Source: Aquatica leii (Eukaryota; Arthropoda; Insecta; Coleoptera; Lampyridae). From it: a stretch of 64,000 bases of DNA. The notes under the pieces are model-generated. The model saw only the letters and a program-made list of their open reading frames with translations. It was not told the origin of the DNA and searched no databases. Positions 59,449-64,000 of the stretch are shown here, piece after piece. Where the stretch lies: NCBI GenBank assembly GCA_035610365.1, contig CM069433.1, positions 175,352,882 through 175,416,881 of the forward strand, in the 5' to 3' direction. The position numbers and the translations under genes were made by a program. The number at the start of each line of letters is the position of its first letter. Within the stretch, counting starts at the first letter, position 1.

Positions 59449-59890
59449 GGCGCACATGAATAAAATTGAAAGAATGTTCGAGCAAATTCATAGAAATATG
59501 CAGTAATTACATTCAAAACTAGATGCTGTAATGCAGGAAATAAAACAGGCAAAGGAAGAAAAAACTATACTCCTTTAAAAAATTGCTGTGCAGGAAACAA
59601 CAATAAGTATATCAGAAAAAAAATTAAGAAAGAAAAACGAGAACAAAAACAAAAAAGAAACGCAAGACAAAGTTAATACAATAATATAGAAGACAAGAGT
59701 AAACTTTAACATAAAAGAAGAATACGACGAAGCAAGAAGAATTGAGAAATACAATGAAGGAAAAACAAGACCAATAATGAGTAAACTAATGAAAGAATTC
59801 ACAAAAATAAATGTTTTAAAATATGCAAAAACACTGAAAGGCACAGATATCTGGATCAATAAAGATTTTCCTAAAAAGTGCAGAAGGAAA
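59449..59890 (+). pseudogene. LINE ORF1 fragment (coiled coil plus C-terminal domain)
   Basis: The frame starts MNKIERMFEQIHRNMQ, then LHSKLDAVMQEIKQAKEEKT (coiled coil) with stops at two points. After a Lys-rich stretch come KEEYDEARRIEKYNEGKTRP and IMSKLMKEFTKINVLKYAKT, then LKGTDIWINKDFPKKCRRK. The last part is the nucleic-acid-binding C-terminal domain of the short ORF1 proteins found with endonuclease-RT LINEs. Text ends abruptly at about 59890. Confidence 0.7.
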
Positions 59891-60053
59891 GAAGGGCGAA
59901 ACAGCTGTCTAGTAGTTCACTCTGGTGGCGTTTACACAATTGCATTGACATTGCTCACCCCCAATGTCCTTTTACGTTGTGGTTTTATCCCGACGAATAA
60001 TTCAAAGCATATTTTGAAATTCGCGGGTGTTAAACTAACTCAACGTATTTCCC
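59891..60053 (+). repeat. Weak relative of the 1.8-2.7 kb array unit
   Basis: GAAACAGCTGTCTAGTAGTTC...CACAATTGCATTGACATTG resembles the array phrase AAACAGCTGTCCGCTAGTTC...CACAATTGTTCTGACATTG. Similarity fades after about 70 bp. It suggests a dispersed family rather than a local satellite. Confidence 0.4.
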
Positions 60054-60128
60054 ATCGTTTATAGCTATCTACAGTTAATTTTAATCACATAGTAAATTTA
60101 TACTATGAGATGGCTCTGCCATCAAACA
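60054..60128 (-). repeat. 75-bp block identical to 40670-40744, opposite orientation
   Basis: All 75 positions match by direct comparison. It contains the hairpins GATGGC-AGA-GCCATC and CATAGTA...TACTATG. Here it interrupts the Tc1 relic. No clear target duplication was seen at this copy. Confidence 0.85.
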
Positions 60129-60755
60129 TTTGTGAATATTAATCAGCTAAATTGGTGTCTCGAGCACCAGAACTGCACAGTTGAAGATTGGCAAAATGTC
60201 CTTTTCTTGGATAAAACCAGAATTGGTCTGAGATCAGATGACCATCGAGTTCGAGTTCTAAAAGGTCCAGGTAGACAAGTTAGACTGCAAACGGGCAGAT
60301 CTGTTCCAAAATACAAAGGAGGAACGGTAATGTTCTGAGGCAGTATCATGATAGGAGATAAAAGTCCTTTGGTTCCACTACGCCAGAGTTTAGCAGGTCC
60401 TAGGTACGTTGATTTGGTGCTAGAAGCAATAGTTAAGCTGTGGAGAGGTGTAGTGGGAGACAATTTTGTCTTTATGCATGATAATGCCCCTCCACATACC
60501 AGCCGAGTTGCTACAGAATTTCTAGAAAGAGAAGCTGTGACGGTTCTAGATGGGCCTGCCTCTTCACCAGACCTGAATCCCATTGAGCATGTGTAGGACT
60601 GTGTCAAAAAAGGGATTTGGGCTAGAAGAAATGCTCCAGGAAATATGGAACAGCTCATTCCAGCCGCCCAAGAGAAATGGGCAAACGTACGTCAGGAACA
60701 CGTTGACACGTTGATTAGAAACATTCCTCGTCGAATTGCAGCTTGTATTAAGTAA
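60105..60755 (+). pseudogene. Tc1-like transposase, 5'-truncated, two nonsense codons
   Basis: One frame from about 60129 to the natural stop at 60755 carries the DDE catalytic domain: WQNVLFLDKTRIGL (first Asp; the usual DES/DET is DKT here), FMHDNAPPHTS (second Asp) and SPDLNPIEHV (Glu), with 34 residues between the second Asp and Glu, a DD34E signature of Tc1. It is disrupted only by TGA at 60336-60338 (MF/GS, normally Trp) and TAG at 60594-60596 (HV/DC, normally Trp). The paired-like DNA-binding N-terminus is missing, replaced by the 75-bp block and array-like sequence. The C-terminus QEKWANVRQEHVDTLIRNIP is intact. Confidence 0.92.
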
Positions 60756-60943
60756 AAAACATGTCCGAAAAAAAGTATCTAACTTTTGTTTAACCAACTA
60801 CCTACATCTTTAGTTTTTGCATTTTTATTGTTTTTGTTCATCTTAAATCTTTGTTGTAATTTAATAAGCTACGTTATAATAAAGTCCTTCTCACTTTCTA
60901 TACGGAATTTGTCAGAAATACTGAGTAACATCGGAAATATTGG

Positions 60944-60975
60944 GTGATTCCATATAAGTTTGGTTGTGTGTATAT
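60944..60975 (+). repeat. Probable 3' terminal inverted repeat of the Tc1 element
   Basis: GGGTGATTCCATATAAGTTTGGTTGTGTGTATA: the GGTGATTCCATA...TGTGTGTA wording is typical of Tc1-like ends, about 190 bp after the transposase stop. The 5' partner is lost. Confidence 0.55.
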
Positions 60976-63900
60976 GTTAAAGTTGGCATTAACTTAGCAT
61001 CTTTTTTTTATTTTACCTGAATTTCAAAGTTTTTAAATGACTTTTTATACTCGTTCTAATATAATAATTGACTTGGTTTTATGTGGATTTCTACCTTTTT
61101 TTGCCGCTCTGAAGTCAAAATGGAAAGTTAGTATTTGTCCTACACTGTTAAAACATCAATAACATTTAATTTTAGCATTTTTAAATTTTTATTTAAATAA
61201 TACAAAAAATCAGGAATCCCCTTCAATAAAAACCATACACCCGAAACCTATAAAAAATCTACGTTACATAAACAAAGACATCAAATCTTTTAAAATAACG
61301 ATGAAACGATTTGTTCGCTTTACGTGTACCAACAATAAAGTAATTTTTTTTAAATACATTTATAAATTAAATTTACATCAAAATAAATTAAGATGTTATA
61401 CTATAAAAACCCTTTTCTTTATTTCTTGTTTGTTATGAATAGACTTTATTATTTTCCAAACATTATATAAAATAAATGTTTTTTTAATCTGTAGATTTAC
61501 ATTATTTGTTATGAAGATAATGTATGCTGTAATATATCATACAATAAGATTTAAAGTTTAGCTCTTTTTTATATTCTTTCCAGTTTACAAATAATAACAT
61601 AAGTTTAACGCAGATAGAAAACAATAACGTGACTAGAATATAAATCGAACAAATCGTACAGATAAAATACTACTAGAAACTCCTTTTAGCAAAATACGTT
61701 TATTTCATTACGTTTTTTCTCTCTTGTAATCGATAAAAAAAAACTGTTTGTGTTTATAGAATATCCATTAAATTGTTTACTTACTTTTATTTAAGTTATA
61801 TGCAGTGGCTTTATACAAACATTAATAAAGATTATAAAGATACGTTAATTCGACCAAAAATACGACCGAATTTTATAAAGCTTAATAGAAAGAATTAGTA
61901 AATGTGCGGCGCTGCCGATAGGAAAATTCTAATAAAGAGAAAACAAACAAAAAAATGTATACCTACAGATACTTTAGTAGACGTACCTTTTCCTACAATT
62001 TATCTACCGCCCACCTAACATTTAATACTTTGGCACAAACTCACGTTTTAATTACACACCAAGGTGTACTTGAGAATTAGATGACACAACTAAATTTAAT
62101 CGTAAAATAATCCCGAGTTTAAGGATCTTGTTTGTTTTAAGATTAATGAGATGTTATGTAATCTTAATTAAAATAATTTAAAGAAGTGCTATACCTATGG
62201 CAATAATTTTGAATGTCTTATTTATGAAATAATTACAAGTTATTAGACTATTGATTACGGAACAATAATTAATGTGAAATGATAATGTATACAAGTGTAC
62301 TAATACACTATACAGAGTTGTTTACTTTACATATGGGACATAAAAGTGATTTGTAGGCATATTGGAAAATCTATAATATATTATAAACAGGAATAAAAGC
62401 AAGTTGGCTTTAAAAGGCTTACCGGTATTATAATTAAAGTTTTATATTAAATAAATCAAAGGTGCAATTATAATTTTTATGCAATTATCAAATAAAAAAA
62501 CTGAATTACTAAATGTTAAATCCACAAACCAAACATATTTATAATTACAAAGTACTTAATTAATTAACTCAAATAATGTTATTCATATATATTAAATAAA
62601 ATGTTAAATATTTATTTAAAATATTATAAAACAATAAACTAAATATGTACTCGATGAGTCATAAACATGCTATTTACTAAAAATTTTTAAACATAAAATA
62701 TGTAAATAAGTTGATTTTAAAACAAGAGATTAACTTGAACTAAAAATCTACAGAGCAATAAGAGAGTTTTTTTAAAAAATAAATTCATGTTAGTTTATGC
62801 TTATATCATAGTAGTGACGTTTCTAAATTTGCGATTTATGTTGTTTTAGCTAAAAAACTACTTAACTACAAATACGTTCGTATACGAAAATATGTAACAG
62901 ATAATTGAATTAGTAAAAAAATTGTAAATGACTTCCTGTCTGTGTAAATTAATAATATCGTTGACAAAGCTTAATTATTTCGAATACTTCGAAATACAAC
63001 TAAACAATAATTACGAGTTTTATAAAAATTCTTTATCGATAATTGCAGATCTCATCATTATCATAAATCAGATATCTTAAGTTAATTGAAAACCATGTTT
63101 TTTCTAAATGTTTTTATATACATAATACAATGTTCAGTAATAGGATTTTTTTAAGTAATGTTGTTTCGTGCTTGTAATTATCCATTCACTAATTTTAGTT
63201 TAAGTATTTTGAATCCTTTTTACGTTGTATATGCAACTAACATTTCTGAAAGTTTCCATCGTTTGCCCAGCAAAAATTAAAAATGTTGAGTTCATTTCGA
63301 TACTTCGAGAAAACTGTATCGGGTTTTGAACAGAACGAATTCCTAGTACAATTGAATTGAATATGGTTGTCGATAGACGTTAATACGTTTAATTGGATAT
63401 GGTTAATTAGAAGATTCAAAGTCGATTATGTTGGTATTCGAGTAATTAGCACAAGATTTCGCATATGGCAAATAATATGATAAATATCAAAAAAAACGTC
63501 ACTGATGTATGGGTGAAATAAAAGACATTGCTTCGTTATCATCGTAGCGTCGGTGCACATGCAATATCCTTTTTCTATATTCTACTTATTGAAAATATGC
63601 CGGCAAGTAGTTTAAATTATAATTTTGTTTTTTGATGCACTTGTAAACTTTTTTCAGATTTTATTTTTTGAACACGTTTTTTTTTCGCTCGGATTGATAT
63701 CGCTCTGTAGATTACAGTTTACTTTTTTTGGATACAAGTTTGTCAATTAAGAAATTGTAGTACAATTGCTAAAATTGATGATTGGTCTTTCATGTTGCTT
63801 ATTGGTAGCAGTAGACATGTGGTTTTGCTTTAGGGGTTTTGATCGTATTAACGTATGCGTTTATTACAATTAAAAATATTGTTGTTGTCACGTTTGTAAT

Positions 63901-64000
63901 TATTGATAAGCAATTAATATTGGTTCAATTTAGTTATCGTATGGAATAATACATTTTGGTGTAAATATTTGGATATGATACTGCCATATCGTAGTGTTTA
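60976..64000. other. AT-rich gene-free stretch to the window end
   Basis: No coding frame of recognisable family, RNA gene or transposon end seen in 3 kb. Confidence 0.5.

Noticed and set aside
60143..60658. 171-residue minus-strand open frame
   Set aside because: Antisense of the Tc1 DDE domain on the plus strand.

Overview
This window reads as a stretch of nuclear DNA from an arthropod, most likely an insect. The sequence is AT-rich. It has no bacterial-style operons, and every long open frame belongs to a eukaryotic transposable element. The mix (P-element transposase with a THAP domain, piggyBac, Tc1, BEL/Pao, several Gypsy lineages, a Penelope-like element with GIY-YIG, RTE/Jockey-type LINEs) is typical of large, repeat-rich insect genomes such as some beetles. 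The order is an inference and is not proven here.

Layout. 1-1275: decayed LINE with its RT core deleted. 1695-2775: ~330-bp tandem array with one inverted arm. 5.8-7.0 kb: piggyBac relic. 7.45-8.77 kb: solo Gypsy-type LTR. 8.95-9.26 kb: Penelope GIY-YIG scrap. 11.66-16.82 kb: young Gypsy element with near-identical 184-bp LTRs. Its polyprotein is cut by a ~530-bp TIR element that carries a tRNA-Asn-like gene. 18.15-19.5 kb: broken Gypsy on the minus strand. 20.23-22.04 kb: giant foldback element. 22.89-23.54 kb: pogo-like MITE. 24.35-25.41 kb: two phase-compatible candidate exons of a host gene, minus strand. 28.3-29.5 kb: BEL/Pao relic. 29.83-31.94 kb: THAP/P-element transposase relic with a recognisable intron. 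35.9-37.2 kb: LTR, PBS and coiled-coil gag of another LTR element. 37.4-42.3 kb: minus-strand LINE, split by a second solo LTR and by a small MITE. 42.8-48.2 kb: minus-strand Gypsy split by a Penelope-like element. 48.9-52.3 kb: BEL/Pao relic containing one MITE and a TIR element nested inside a second copy of itself. 55.5-57.6 kb: LINE. 57.6-58.7 kb: second copy of the TIR element found at 13.3 kb. 59.4-60.97 kb: LINE ORF1 and a Tc1 relic split by small repeats. The rest is AT-rich sequence in which I see no gene.

How it fits together. Most elements are dead, so the window is best read as layers of insertions. Target-site duplications give relative order: the two solo LTRs, the nested MITEs and the self-nested TIR element are younger than the LINE, Gypsy or BEL copies they interrupt. 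The youngest autonomous-type element is the 11.66-16.82 kb Gypsy (183 of 184 LTR positions equal), and the tRNA-bearing TIR element is younger still. I found no convincing complete host gene. The coiled-coil exon at 25.3 kb is the best sign that part of the window lies inside an intron of a minus-strand gene. Coordinates of decayed elements are approximate.
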